Origin: Pseudoscleropodium purum | Taxonomy: Eukaryota; Streptophyta; Bryopsida; Hypnales; Brachytheciaceae | Assembly: GCA_963969395.1 (NCBI GenBank) | Contig: OZ017801.1 | Coordinates: 15,815,611 to 15,879,610 of the forward strand | Direction of reading: 5' to 3' | DNA: 64,000 nucleotides | In this document: positions 37,822-50,039 of the stretch, piece by piece | Position numbering within the stretch: the first letter of the stretch is position 1 | Layout: each line of letters begins with the position of its first letter | The notes under the pieces: model-generated | Database searches by the model: none | The model's input: only the letters and a program-made list of their open reading frames with translations | What the model was told of the DNA's origin: nothing | Made by a program: the position numbers and the translations under genes

Positions 37822-39860
37822 CCTTATGGCATTATACTATTGAAAGTATTGTTTTAGAAGTCAAAAGGGACATTGCAACTATATTGACAACATTACATGA
37901 AGTCAATTGATAATTTCTTTTGTTTCTTTATCAATTTTAATTTCATTCACTTCTTAGTCTTTAAAGCTTGTTTAGTTTTTACCATTGCAATTGTTAGTAT
38001 TCTACCTTTTTTGGTTTGATGTTCACTTCACTTACTTTAACACAATAAATTTTGTTTTGCCACAAGAAACTAGAAATAACATGTTTGGATGAAAGCACAC
38101 TGTAACAAGCCACTAATAGACTTTAGTGTGTTGCTTATGAAGGTCCTTACTAGAATTTTTTACCAAAAATTGTTACTTATTCATCTAAAATAGTCCTTAA
38201 TTGGATGAATTAGTGACTCTTTATGGATGACTTAAGGAATGGTTACAACTACATTTTAGTCCTTTTTATATTTAGAAACTTAACATAATTATTTTTGTTT
38301 TGTATTATGTCAAATAGCCATAACTAATTAAACAATGCACCACAATTATTTTTCATATTTCAAGTCATATTCAAAAGTTATAATAGAGATTCTTCCAAAA
38401 AAGTATTGGTTACAACCAAGTTGGCTCGTTATTTTATGCTTTCATACATTTCTATAAATCTAGAATCTAGTTCACAAGCTTTGTCACATTCATAATGTTC
38501 TTGGACAATTGCTCTCATAGTTTAAAAAACTTGTCTCAAAAGAGGATCTTATTGCAGTTGAAGCCATCTTCTATAATCTTCTATAATATTTGTAACATAT
38601 ATGCACCTATAATATAGATGTGTAGTATTCTAGGTTTATGAGCTCACACTCCTATGCTCACATAATAGCAACCCTTGTTAGAGACGTAAGCATTCTAAAT
38701 GAATTCAAGAATTGAATGTATTTTTCTTCTAAATTGTCATTGCATGTTCTTGCTAATTTCAATGGTCCTTCTTAGTTTGAAACTTCTTAATTTTCATTTT
38801 TCATTGAAAAAATTGGTTAAAATTATTGTAGTTATATACCAATATGATAATTTATTTATTTTAAATATAAAAAAGAAACTATTTCAAAGTAGTTTCCCAA
38901 TTGAAGTTTTTTCTTTGTTAATCTTGTTTTTGAGTGTTTAGATGAATCTAAAATTAAAATGATTTACATAATATAAATAAAAGTTCAAATTTCACATACT
39001 TAGAATGCAAAACATTAGAATTGAATGAAGAACCTAGTGGATTGAATCCATCATGGATGAAGGGTCAAGTATGTAATATCATCATTTATAGGCATCTTTT
39101 TATTTATTTATTTACTATTATCTACTAGGATGGCTGGCCAATATTTTCGTTGAGCTAACTATCCTTGACAAAACTTGCATAATATTTTTGCTAGTTTGGT
39201 GACTACAATAAAACCTTTGAATGGTTTACAATAATTTTATAAGATTGTAGTAAGATAAAATTGTTGCAAATTCTAATATTTTCCTCCAATTATTTTCTAA
39301 AAGCATCTCTTACAACCCTCTTGGGGTACAACCTGCTAGATGGATTTCTAAGGGGAAAGTGGCAAAGTTAAGGTGAAGGTAACAAAGTAAGGCTAGAAAT
39401 TCTCTTGTAGTTATAGCAAGAGGATTGCAAAGACTTGCTATAGCAATAACTGGTAGGTGACTTAGAGACATTGAGGTTTCCATGGAGACACCATGTACTA
39501 GAGAAAAAATGACCCTTTAGGTGGATTGTCAAGCTTTGACAAACCAACCTATTGTTAGTAGGGTAGAGAACTTATATAACAAATGTGTAAGATTCTTGTT
39601 TTTAGCCTTTTTGAATTTCCTAAAATGAAGTCATGTAATTTCTTTACTATATAAAACATCTAGATGCTTGTTTTGTGAGTATGATATACTTTCAATTTTT
39701 TCACAATTTTTAGGTTGTTTTAATTTCCAACCTAAAAATATATAATAATTGGCATTGCTATGTCCAATTCCATATGTTAAGATGTCTATTTAGGATTTAT
39801 TGTGACTTGGGGGAATATCTTGGACAATATTATGAATCAAGAGGTAAGTGTTGTGGAAGA
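37822..39860. other. Intergenic, nothing recognised
   Basis: AT-rich DNA. No supported gene, RNA or tandem array. Confidence 0.4.
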
Positions 39861-39931
39861 TTTAGTATGTTGTGACTAATGTGACTAATGCCCTCGTAGG
39901 GCATCAATCACATTAGTCACAACGTACTAAA
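39861..39931. repeat. Short-loop near-perfect palindrome
   Basis: Left arm 39861-39894 and right arm 39898-39931 (34 bp each) pair at 31 of 34 positions around a 3-nt CGT loop. The arm core is GTTGTGACTAATGTGA, and the tip is ATGCCCT/AGGGCAT. The mismatches are C/T transitions, as expected from deamination of a once-perfect palindrome. Confidence 0.88.
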
Positions 39932-41279
39932 TTGTCTATACATTTCTAATGAAGAGGTTAAATTTTCCTAGAATTTGTACATATTTTTTTACCATCTAAA
40001 ACACCAAGGTGTAAGTTTGCATGAGCATGGAATGCTTTTAGATTTTTTTTTCACAATTGTTAGATTGTTTGGACTCTCAATACAAAACCAATCACAAACT
40101 TGGTTCTTGAGTATTGTGAATTTTCATATACTTTAGCAAAATACACAAAAAAAAAAAGAATACTACAATTGAATCTCCTCATAATCTTTGACGTAATTCA
40201 TGCCTTTCTGTGTATGCATTGTGCATATTACTACAATTGGCAAGACAGTGGAAGGAAAGTTTGAAGGTGGTGAGATGGCTATGGAGAGAATATGACGCTT
40301 CCACAATGGCCCATTGTTGTCAGCACATTGACCTTGGACAAGAGGATGAAATCTACAAGCCTTGCACCTCTATATATACAATTATAGTGCTGTTGGTAAA
40401 TGAATTTCACCAAGCTGTTACGGCCATCTTCCACATTTGTTTTCAACAGTGGCTACGAGATGCTCTAAAGGCTTGTATCATTAGGAAAAAATTTAGCCCT
40501 CAAAGAAGCTGCTTCTTTTTGAGGAGTTTTCTATCAATGGAACTCACTAAAAAGTGAGAATTGGTGGCCGAAATTGAACATTAAAATAAATCTAAATAAT
40601 TAAATAAATAAATTATAAATTATAAATTATTATTATTTTAAATATAAAATATTTTAAAATATTTTAAAATATTAATTTGCAAAAGTACAATCTGAAGTGG
40701 TTGCACTAATGCTACATTAAAATTTGAAAATTTTGTAATCTTTTGTTAATTTTTATAGTATTTAAAAAATAGTTTATTGAATTGTTTTCACTAATCAAAC
40801 CGTGCAGTTTGTTGGTCAAATTTTTTCTTTTTTTTTAATAATTTTTTTTGGCTTGTGTTACCTTCTCGTTCCCCATTGTCCAAAACTCATAGCCCCTTTC
40901 AATGTTCATTTTTTCCTAAGAGCATCACCACCCATTCCCCCTAAACAAGGCCGAGGAAATAGGTATGCCAGAGTCCTTTACCTCCCAGCTTCCTTCTAGC
41001 CAAATGGATACCCCAGCCATCCCTGCCCAATTGCCTGACAAGTCAAACGCACATTTACAAAACTTTTAGCAATTGGAATATCCATTATAACAAGTGTTCA
41101 AAATTTAAAAATTTAAAAATATTGTAATTCCCCAACCAACTATAAAAGGGAAATAATTTGAAGAAAACAATATTCTCTCTTTCACCTCTCAAACCACACT
41201 TATAGTTCAAGTAGTATCTCTTTATATATTTAAAATATATATTGACTAACAAAAATACAAACACAACTATACTTTTCCC
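39932..41279. other. Intergenic, one long frame of doubtful coding status
   Basis: A 115-codon plus-strand frame (40210-40557) is GC-balanced compared with its flanks and has a protein-like residue mix, but I recognise no domain and see no neighbouring exon. The stretch 40570-40680 is a simple A/T-rich tract. Confidence 0.25.
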
Positions 41280-42206
41280 TTAACCCCTAAATTCCAATTG
41301 TCTCCTCAGGGGACAAATCAGATTTTGGGCAGGTTCCTATGATTTCAATTTTTGGTGAATTGTTTTGAAACTTTCCTGTAAGATAGAAAAACTGATTATC
41401 TACGTGGGAATATCAGTTTTATTTCATTTGGTGCCCAAGAGCAAAAGTTATACCACAAAAAGCTTGAAACTAAACTCGGAGGGCAGCACAAAAAAAATTG
41501 CAAAAAATCAAAATAAATTTTAATTTTTTTTTCCTGAAATCTTTTCTTTTTGTCTACATGTGAAGCTTTGATTCGTTCTATTTGGACTAATAATGAGAAA
41601 GTTAAAGACAATTTTGTTTTGGGGGCAATTTCAGCATCTTCTTGAAAAAATGACTTGTAGGGTTCATTTTTTAATGCAATTTTTACAATTTCTCACAATT
41701 TTTTTTGAGAATATTGTGTTCAATTGCTAAAACAATCTCATTATTGGGATTATTGTCTTTCAATCCCATCTTGGAGTTATTAATGATTTAGTTTTTTTTC
41801 TAATCTTGGACCTACTTCTACTTAGCATTTTTTTAAAGAATGAAAATCAAGTGTGTGTTTTTTTTTTTAAATTCCTAGACTTGAAACTCAATTCTTCCAC
41901 ATAAATTTTTTTTAATTCAAAGACTGTAGTGCAAAAAAATTCACAATTGGTGGTCAAAGTCATCTGAAATTGCAGACTAGTGTTCAAAAAAACTTTCTTT
42001 TTCAACTTTGATTGCTAATATCTTCCAATCTATACAGTCAAACTTCATGAAATTTTTACCATATGAGCTAAGACAAGTAAAGTACAAGATCTTATGGTTA
42101 GATTCTTAAAAAAATGATCTTTTTTGTATTCTTGGATGAACATAGCAAAAATGACAGTTTAGAGTGTTTTTTGACAAAAAAATGGCCTTAAGAATTTAGG
42201 GGTTAA
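41280..42206 (+). mobile_element. TTAA-bounded CCCCTAAAG family, 927-bp copy
   Basis: TTAACCCCTAAATTCC starts at 41280 and AATTTAGGGGTTAA ends at 42206; TTAA is intact at both ends. Near the left end it has TTTTGGGCAGGTTCCTATGA. Near the right end it has CTAATATCTTCCAATCTATA, GATCTTATGGTTA and AAAATGACAGTTT, in the same order as the copy at 52,225. It is non-coding. Confidence 0.8.
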
Positions 42207-42262
42207 TACATACCATAAATCTAAATCTAAAGTAAAAGAATAACTTGGGGTAAGTTTGAGAT

Positions 42263-42327
42263 AAAGTAAAAGTGTGTTGAGGTGTGCTTGAGGTGACCTC
42301 AAGCATACCTCAACACACTTTTACTTT
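42263..42327. repeat. Near-perfect palindrome with a 1-nt centre, followed by a third half-copy
   Basis: Arms 42263-42294 and 42296-42327 (32 bp) pair with a single mismatch around a lone G. The arm contains GTGTGTTGAGGTGTGCTTGA. A further direct copy of the arm lies at 42361-42389, so the arm exists three times within 130 bases, one of them inverted. Confidence 0.9.
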
Positions 42328-42389
42328 TTTCATTCAATTAGAGTTTAAATTGAAAAAAAGAAAATGTGTTGAGGTGTGCTTGAGGTCTC

Positions 42390-43135
42390 CGACATGGAGT
42401 CATTGTACCTAAACACCCCAAATGACAGGAAGCAATACAGAAAATGACAAAACACGGAAAATGAATCTGTGCCGTGCAGTCATTGAAAGGATCAACAAAC
42501 TGAGGGTGTTATTCCCCAAAAAATATATTTTAAAGCTTCAACTGGGTTTTTTCCACCACTGAAATTTCACCAATGGACACAACTGTGAAGCTTTTGTGGA
42601 GCTTTATAATCACTTGTCACCTGGGATACAGGCAGCTCCAGTACAACTACCTCCAATGGGTCCACACTTCCACGCATCCGTTGGAAATTGGGACATCAAT
42701 TTGTCACGAAATTCATGGGAAGGCTGGGCCACTCAACAACAGACTTGAGAGGTGGTCTCACTGGGAGACCACTGAATGAAAAGAGGTAAAAGAATATTAT
42801 GGGTCTTTTGCCTGTGATGGACTGCTTTCTTTTAATCTTAAATCGTAACATTGTTTACCAATGAGGCAGGGGTCCCTTTTTGCATCCTTGAAAATGGGAC
42901 TCTTATTACAGTGAACAAAATTGTTTTGTATGGCTCCTCAGCCAACCCCAATCCTTGCATTAACTGAGAAATCCTTCACATGCATCTAGGGAGGCATAAT
43001 ATCTTCACAGCATGGGGAAGATCATTGACTGGGTATGCAATCCTATATTAAGCTTAACTGAAAAGTTGATTTTTGCAAAAATTAGGGTCAAGAAATGGTG
43101 TTTAAGATCACATATTGATTGTGCAAGCTGATATT
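42390..43135. other. Intergenic, nothing recognised
   Basis: Slightly more GC-balanced. A 68-codon plus-strand frame (42573-42779) has no recognisable motif. Confidence 0.35.
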
Positions 43136-43842
43136 GTAGAACCTCTCTAACTTGGTCCTCAATAAGCCAATGAACCTCTCTAAAGTAATAGGGCCGGGCA
43201 GTCCCAACTTTGCGAATATAATAAGTGGTGGCATTAAATGAGAGACAGTCAAGAAAATTGTAGTGAATCTAGACCCTATCAAAATAAAATAAAATATTTT
43301 TTTGAACAAACTCCTTGGTCTTGAAGATGTGGCATCTACACTATTGTGGCAACTTCATGTGTAAGGTGGAGGCACCAATAACCAATCATACCCAATTCCT
43401 AGCCAGGAGGGTGCACTATTTCCAACCTTAGCTGGTTCTCAAGCTTGAAATTTGATTTTTTTTGTCCTTTCTAAGGTTGGAACTAATAAGGTCATGCCAC
43501 ATTACTTGAAGTTGTGAGCAAGAATGTATTGTCTTGTATAATCAGAATTGGAGGACTCTAAACATTACTTATGGGTCATGAGTTCTTTTGCCTCTGGAAA
43601 TGCACTATAATTTCAAATTTTGGAATATAAATCTAAAAATTTAGCAATCCCCATATTCTTATTTTCCTGCATCGGAAAAATATCCAGCAATTCATACTAC
43701 GCAAAATTTACTCCCAAATTGCTTAAATAATCAGTTATTGGTGCCTCCACCTAAATGCAAACCCTCTCTTACTCAATGAACCTCTCTAAAGTGATAGTGT
43801 CAAGCAATCTTGGACCTATCACTTTAGAAAGGTTCTACTACT
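43136..43842. mobile_element. MITE with GTAGAACC ends (pogo/Emigrant-like?), interrupted by a nested element
   Basis: The ends are inverted: TGTAGAACCTCTCTAA at the left (about 43135) and TTTAGAAAGGTTCTAC at the right (ending about 43840). An inner CAATGAACCTCTCTAAAGT word occurs near both ends (about 43170 and 43776, direct). The AGAACCTCT start resembles pogo-type plant MITEs, whose ends read roughly AAAACCTCTATAAATTAATA; this is an analogy only. A second element (43362-43754) lies inside. Confidence 0.5.
43362..43754. mobile_element. TIR element GGTGGAGGCACCAATAAC, copy 1 (nested)
   Basis: The left end TAAGGTGGAGGCACCAATAA and its mirror TTATTGGTGCCTCCACC close a 393-bp unit. If TAA is counted as target sequence it is duplicated exactly at both ends (TAA...TAA). 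The interior runs parallel to the 51,237 copy in reverse orientation. It shares ATATCCAGCAATTCATACTA-, ACTCTAAACATT- and GAGTTCTTTTGCCTC-like blocks. No ORF. Confidence 0.8.
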
Positions 43843-43969
43843 TTTTTTTCCAATTAAGGAAAGCTACCCTATTGTGGCCATAGTTTCTAATTTGATTTTT
43901 TGAAGAGTGGTAGGCAAGCAAGACACTAAATCCATCCTACAAATTGGGCCCAATATGGTGAATTTATCC

Positions 43970-44120
43970 TTAGGGAAAACTCAAGAATTTTTTATTTGCC
44001 ACACATGATAAAATTTTCAAATTTGGAATTCATACTAGCAATTATAGTCACCAAACTAGTAGCTGAGAGGTATGAAGAACATAGAATTAACACAATACAA
44101 AATATGAGGCTTTTTTCGCA
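43970..44120 (+). repeat. AT-rich repeat core shared with 53,690-53,810
   Basis: GAATTTTTTATTTGCCACAC and ATGATAAAATTTTCAAATTTG, followed by GGAATTCATA and AATACAAAAT, align in order with the interior of the 228-bp TIR element at 53,646. The terminal repeats of that element are not clear here, so this copy appears end-degraded or belongs to a larger relative. Confidence 0.55.
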
Positions 44121-46154
44121 ATTATCCTATAAAACACAAGATCACCTTATAGGGCCTAGTTCAAGGGACTGGTTTAGTCCTTTGCTAGTGACAAAATTCC
44201 AAATTCTCGTATAGAGAAATTGTATATAAGAAAATAGAATGATAAATAGTATGTTTTTGACAATCATGACTTTGTTATGAATTTTCAAAGTTAATTTGAA
44301 GCTCAAACCAAAGAATGTCACTAGGTTATACTCAAACCAATAACAAAGGTCGCTTTACACCTTGTCACCGATTGAACAAAATTTTAGCCCCTTTTAGATT
44401 TAAGGTTTTCTTCTACTACTCATTAGAATAAGATTATAACAAGGGCCAATTCTCTCATATATAAAGGCCTTGCGGCTAAGAAGCCAGGGCCAACTCAATC
44501 CCCTTCTTTCTTTTCATTCTTGTTTAGATTTTTACAAAATGTAATGGATCTGATTTGTTGAAAAAATAATATTTTATTAGTTCATTTTTAATTGAAATTT
44601 GACCATTTGGCCTTGAGGCTAGATATTGGCCTTTCATTCTCAATGTACTTTATTGATTGAGTTCAAGCCATGTCATATCATGTCTTTTTTGAATAAAAAA
44701 TTTATTCTACCCAATTGGCTCCTATACTTTGTATAAGGGGTTCAAATTAGTTTTAACCTTTTGTGCAATCACAAGTGAGGATTTTGGACCTCTTACATAA
44801 TGAATTGGTTTAATCTCTAGGTGTAAAGTGGCCTTAAAGGTGAGCTTACATGTGAGCCCAACAAGCAAGTATTGTCCTAATTCAAGGAATAAGACAAAAT
44901 AAGCTTCAATTGCTTTGTTAAGGTGGGCAAGGAGGAAAGGAGTTGAAGTTTCACCAATATCGGTGGACATTCCCATTAGTGGAGACTATTCATCTTGAGA
45001 GAATCTAATACGACGTGTGGATTTCAAATTGTATCCCTCTCTAGCCACCGGATCTACATGAAAGCACAATAGCTATTTTCAACTGTAGTATTTCTTGTGA
45101 AGTTTCCTCAATGCTTGATACATGTAAGGAGGCCCTAATTGCAACCATAATGATCATCTTACCAACCATAAATGGGCACAATAGTTTCCTAATACAATCA
45201 CAATCTTAAGGCTTAAAATTGGCTTTTCATCTATATAATACATGATTCTATTGTGGCTACAAAGTATTATTTAAACAGCCCCTCGTACCTTAAAAATACC
45301 ACTATAACATCTTATAAATGTGTGTTCCTTCATCAATATGAATAATAATCACTTAAGCTTCTTAAATGACCATAATATGTAGATTGGCCATAATAGTTTA
45401 TTTAGTGACAATGGAGTTACACACCTTAAAGTAGAGTTTGTAAATGTAAATGTTAGTTCAAGATTCCAAGAATTCTCAATTGAAAATGAAATGACAATTT
45501 AATTTTAACTTGTGATATAGATGAGGATAAATTCACTATAAATAAAATAAAATAAAAATTATATTTAATTTAATTGTAATCATATTTCTTATTTTTAGAA
45601 AATTTAAAAAGTCATTCTATATTTAAGTGTCAATTTTGTTAGTATGTCACTCTTTTGATTTTAGGTTTTTTTTATACTAAATACTAGTTCAAATTAATGA
45701 TTTTTGGTTGAAGTTTCTGTGGTATATTCCTATAGTAGGTAGACATGTCCCTACCATGGGGCATTTAAAAAAACATTATTTTATGTCCTCCACGTTTGTT
45801 CAAAGAGGCCTCCTTGCATGTGCACATGTAAACATTAAAAATGATTTTGACCTCATTTTTTTAATAAATCTCATCACCATGAAGTCTTTTCCAATGTCCA
45901 ATTTTTAGTTTTGTTGATAATTGATTTCCCTATTTTCTACAAATTAAGATGTTCAAATTGTATTTTCTAGGACAAATTTTTGGACATAGAATTTAGGTGA
46001 AGAAAATACATAGTTGGACATTTTCATTTGTAAAAAATAAAAAAAGCACTTTCAACAAACTAAAGATTGGACATTTGAAAGGACTTCTTGCCCAACCATC
46101 TGAAGTTAATATAAATTTGAAGTCAAGTTGGGAGGACATTTCCCAAATGTCAAA
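44121..46154. other. Intergenic, nothing recognised
   Basis: AT-rich. An 84-codon minus-strand frame (44722-44976) has no recognised motif. An AAAAT-type simple repeat lies at 45541-45558. Confidence 0.4.
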
Positions 46155-46237
46155 TTTGGACAATGAAGTCAAATAAAAATTGGACATTTAGGAAGACAAT
46201 TCCCAAATGTCTAATTTTTATTAACTTCGTTGTCCAA
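46155..46237. repeat. 83-nt hairpin, arms about 36 bp, miRNA-precursor-like size
   Basis: A left arm starting TTGGACAATGAAGTCAA pairs with a right arm ending TTAACTTCGTTGTCCAA. The inner half pairs TAAAAATTGGACATTT with AAATGTCTAATTTTTA. The loop is about 9 nt. The words GGACATTT and CCCAAATGTC also recur in the preceding 100 bases, so the hairpin sits in locally repeated sequence. Confidence 0.7.
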
Positions 46238-48339
46238 CCCATAAGTCAAGAAACTAATTGATAGACCGAATTTTCTAAGACTAAGCAAATTAATTTATAT
46301 CTTGTCTTCAAAGTAGATTGAATTTGCAATGTAAATCAAGCTATTAAAATTGATAGTATAATTGCCTAATTAATGTTAGCTTGTCAATCCATCCAAGTTC
46401 CATCGAGAGTTTTTATAGCCTTAGCATGAATGCTGAATTTTTTTCTTCTTGTATACTCTCTTTCACCATACTAAGGTTAAGGTAGATGATACCATTATGC
46501 ACATAAATATTGATTTGTCTCTAAGCATAAGTTAAAAAATTTATAATCTTTTTACATGTAAAAAGATGTCAAACAAAAGAATGACAAATGATTTAAAAAA
46601 ATGTGTTGCCTAAATAGTACAAAAGAGTCATTAGATCACTCCAAAACTAACAAAAAGTGCATCCATATTGGTAATTATACTCACCTAGACTAATCACAAG
46701 ATTTATGTAATATATATACAACATCCAAACCCTAAGATAGCTACTTTCTAATATGGTTTTAAATCTAGGTACTAATTCATTTCAAGACTATCATTTGAAA
46801 TTTTTTTGCGGACACAAGGAACTAGTGAGGCTAGTCTATGCATTTCAATGTAAAAAAAAGCTTATATTCATATCTTGAAATTCCTACATTTCATTTGAAA
46901 GACAACTGTGAGCAAGAATAGCCAAGCCTTTCAATTTTTGTGAATAATTTTCTCAAGCCAAATGAAGAGCTCTAAAATTCTTGACTCTCTTCCTTTCAAC
47001 ATCTTCTATAAGAAATCATGGATTTATAAAATTATAAAAAAAACTTTTGATTTATGTTGAGAACATATGATAATCATTCCAATGCTTTGATGCTTATGTT
47101 GATTGATCATGAAAGGATGTCATAAAAATATCGTGGATAAGACCTATATGAGGTTAGTCCCTTAAACTCATAGGTAACTACATTGTTAGTATTTTGAGTG
47201 GGTAGTTTCAATCAATAAAATTGAAGTCAAAAACCTTGGTCCAATTTTTTTATTATATTTTTGAAATTTAGAAGTTCAAATATTGGTAGCAACTCAAGTT
47301 GTTAACAAAAGATATGGGATAATCCACATTTTTGTCAATAGTTGTACTTGTACTTATACATGTATTCATACAATTATTTTTTCCAATAATCAATTTGGTT
47401 GGAACCTTACCACATTGTTAGATTTTTTTTATTTAAATATTTTGTACCTTTAGCTAGCTCACTTTTTGCTTTAGGATCAATATATTTTGGGGAACATGAG
47501 AGACGTAGTTTTCTTGAGTTCTTTGTGACTAAATTCATTAATGAATGAGTCATATGCATTAAGGGGCCATGTGTCAATGTATTGTCCAATGTCTAAATTT
47601 AAAAAATACATCTTCAAATTACTTGTTGAGTAGTTTGCTTGCGATAACAAACTATAAAGCACAAAATTCCAAGAATGGAACCCTAAAAATCTATCTCCAT
47701 AGCACAACTTTTCCTTGCACATGATAGAGCCACTTAGAATAAAGATTAATTATTTACAAGAGAAAGATTGAACCTATATGCAAATCCTAATCCTATGATA
47801 CCAACATTTCACAAGTGAAGCAATACATTTAAGTGGTGCAACTTGCACCACCCATCTCCTTGCACCAACTTACCATTAAATTCTAACAATGTAAAGTACA
47901 AATCTTCTACAAAAAGAGAGAGGGAAAAAAACCAAACTAATTTTGCAAAAAAAATATACATACTACATCACACATAGAAAGTGCCCACCATTGCCAATGT
48001 CGATGAATGTGAGGCAAAAGTTTGTCGATCAACCTACATGTGCGATTAATATAACAATGTGAGAAGAAATAGCATCTTTGCACAATGGGAGAACCAAGTG
48101 AGAGCATGTGAAGGATGGACATGAGCAAAAGCATGAAGGAGAGAGTTGTGCTCAACTAAGACAAGGACACTTGTGGAAGAAAGAAACACTAGAGGAAAGA
48201 GGCAAAGTTGCTTCTCCAAAAAATGATTAGTAGATCTCTATGCTCATCTTTCATTGCAGAGTTTATTAACAACGAAACAATGATGAAATTTCAATGGCCT
48301 TGATAGAAGTTTAATTTTTTTAAATGAGATGGATAACTT
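46238..48339. other. Intergenic, nothing recognised
   Basis: AT-rich DNA with no supported feature. Confidence 0.4.
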
Positions 48340-48358
48340 GGGGGGGGGGGGGGGGGGG
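48340..48358 (+). repeat. Homopolymer run of 19 G
   Basis: Nineteen consecutive G in otherwise AT-rich DNA, followed within 25 bases by a further GGTTGGGGGGAGG. Capable of G-quadruplex formation. The exact length is prone to sequencing error. Confidence 0.85.
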
Positions 48359-48390
48359 ACGATTCTTTTATGAGGGTTGGGGGGAGGTCT

Positions 48391-48518
48391 TGGAAGAGTG
48401 GGCTGCTTCTTTTGATCTCCCTATTGGGGTCCAAATTTTCATTTTTTTGGAAAATGGAAGAGTGGGATGCTTCTTTTGATCACTCTATTGGGGCCCAAAT
48501 TTTCATTATTTTGGAAAA
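48391..48518 (+). repeat. 64-bp tandem duplication
   Basis: 48391-48454 and 48455-48518 are near-identical, each beginning TGGAAGAGTGGGATGCTTCT (copy 1 has GGGCTGC) and ending TTTTGGAAAA. Only a few differences separate them, implying a recent duplication next to the G run. Confidence 0.88.
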
Positions 48519-48639
48519 TGAAGTTTTAAACTTGAATAGATGACCACAATGTGCCCACTTCAAGTTTCTTGGAACATTTGGACATCATAACATTTGGAAT
48601 GGCTCATCTCCTATATTAAGTAAGCAGTGCCATGATCCC

Positions 48640-49270
48640 TATCACTATTATTGTCACAAAATCTATCACGTTTTCATCTGAAAGAAATATCATCCAATCA
48701 TCTCATCCGACATTCATGATGAAAACTTTACTAGAGCTAGAGTGCGTGAAGCATTCCTATGATTCATCATGCACACGTTTCCCTTGACTCTTGCAAACAA
48801 CATCAATATGCAACAGGAGTGTTGCAGTGTTGTCACTTTTTCGTTGCAGTAGTGAATGTGCGATTAGTAAATCTAGTCTACCTTCTTAACGTGCAACAAA
48901 TCCTCGGGGCTCCTTCCCTGTCCTGTGCATGATGGAAGCACCACCAAATTTTGCTATGGGAAAATTCGACATTACAACCCAATCCATGGCACCTTCATGG
49001 CACATTGGGGCACCGCTTGCGTCGTGCAGTTCGCACACATTCAAGCTGCTGGACGGGGTGGAATTGTACAGTACATGTACAAAAAGTGAGGTGAAAATAC
49101 TACTGAGCAGCAGCAAGCTAGTGACTAATAACCGTCTGATGCAAATGGTTCCTTCACTTCCCAACCAACACGTGGCCAACAGCAAACCCAAAGAAGGGAC
49201 TGATATAAACGTAATCAGCTGATGGTAATTGCTGTTGTTAACGTAGGAGGTCCATAAACTGACCATTTAA
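48640..49270. other. GC-balanced stretch open on both strands, coding status unclear
   Basis: A 126-codon minus-strand frame (48886-49266) and a 97-codon plus-strand frame (48929-49222) overlap. The minus frame has a hydrophobic stretch (ATCWL to LLLLSSIF) followed by a polar tail; neither shows a known domain. Composition differs from the AT-rich flanks. It may be a gene remnant, but I cannot choose a strand. Confidence 0.25.
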
Positions 49271-49569
49271 GAGCTGGAACTGATTTTGGGGGAGGTGAAA
49301 CATTCTTCAAATGTTTTTTCAGTAAATTTGTTCTTGAAAGACAAGTAGAATTGGCATCTAACCCAAGTTGTTTCATATTGTTTGGAGCTTTGTGGAATTA
49401 GTTATGAAAATTTGAAGCTGAAGTGGCATAAGGCTCTAATAGCGTCCACCTCCTAAAACTTACATTGTTTGTATATGGCTGAAGGCTACAGAAAAGCAAC
49501 ATGTACATGCAATGTACATTTAAGTTAGTGGATGATTTTAGAACCTGTGTGCTTTTAGAACCTCCCACC

Positions 49570-50024
49570 TTAATCCCTAAGTGCTCAAGCAACCACTTTT
49601 TGGTCACTACCCGACTTCAGGCAAAATTTTGGGGGAGGAAAAAACTTTTTTCAAATTTTTTTTTGGTAAAAGATTGAGTTGTCTTTTAGTATTTATATTC
49701 AAAACTAAGATTGCTATGATCAATCAAAATTATAAGAGAAATAGCACAAAGAGTTTAGATTTGCCTAGTGTTGAAAAACTTACTATTTCAGAAAAGTGTT
49801 GGTGTTCTCATTACTAGATTTTATGCATTTATTTTTTAAGTTATATCTTCAAAATTGATTTGAAGGGAATCTAAAAATACTTTTATAATTTTAACCATAT
49901 GGATACTTCCTACTTTTTGTACTTCACATTATTTTTGTTGATGCAAACTTCAAAAAAATTATAGAACTTATATTTTATAACACATTTGTGTTTTGTACAA
50001 ATCTCTTGGGCTTTTAGGGGTTAA
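49570..50024 (+). mobile_element. TTAA-bounded CCCCTAAAG family, internally deleted 455-bp copy
   Basis: The left end is TTAATCCCTAAGTGC (49570) and the right end is CTTTTAGGGGTTAA (50024). The centre retains a TTATATTCAAAACTAAGATTG / ATCAATCAAAATTATAAGAG segment that resembles the middle of the 52,225 copy. Shorter and more diverged than the others, so assignment is less certain. Confidence 0.5.
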
Positions 50025-50039
50025 CATCAAGAAAGTACC

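Noticed and set aside
40210..40557. 115-codon frame as a gene
   Set aside because: It is among the longest frames in AT-rich DNA here, but has no domain, no neighbouring exon and no promoter signal I can defend.
48886..49266. 126-codon minus-strand frame as a membrane protein gene
   Set aside because: There is one hydrophobic stretch only, an overlapping open frame on the other strand, and no family match.
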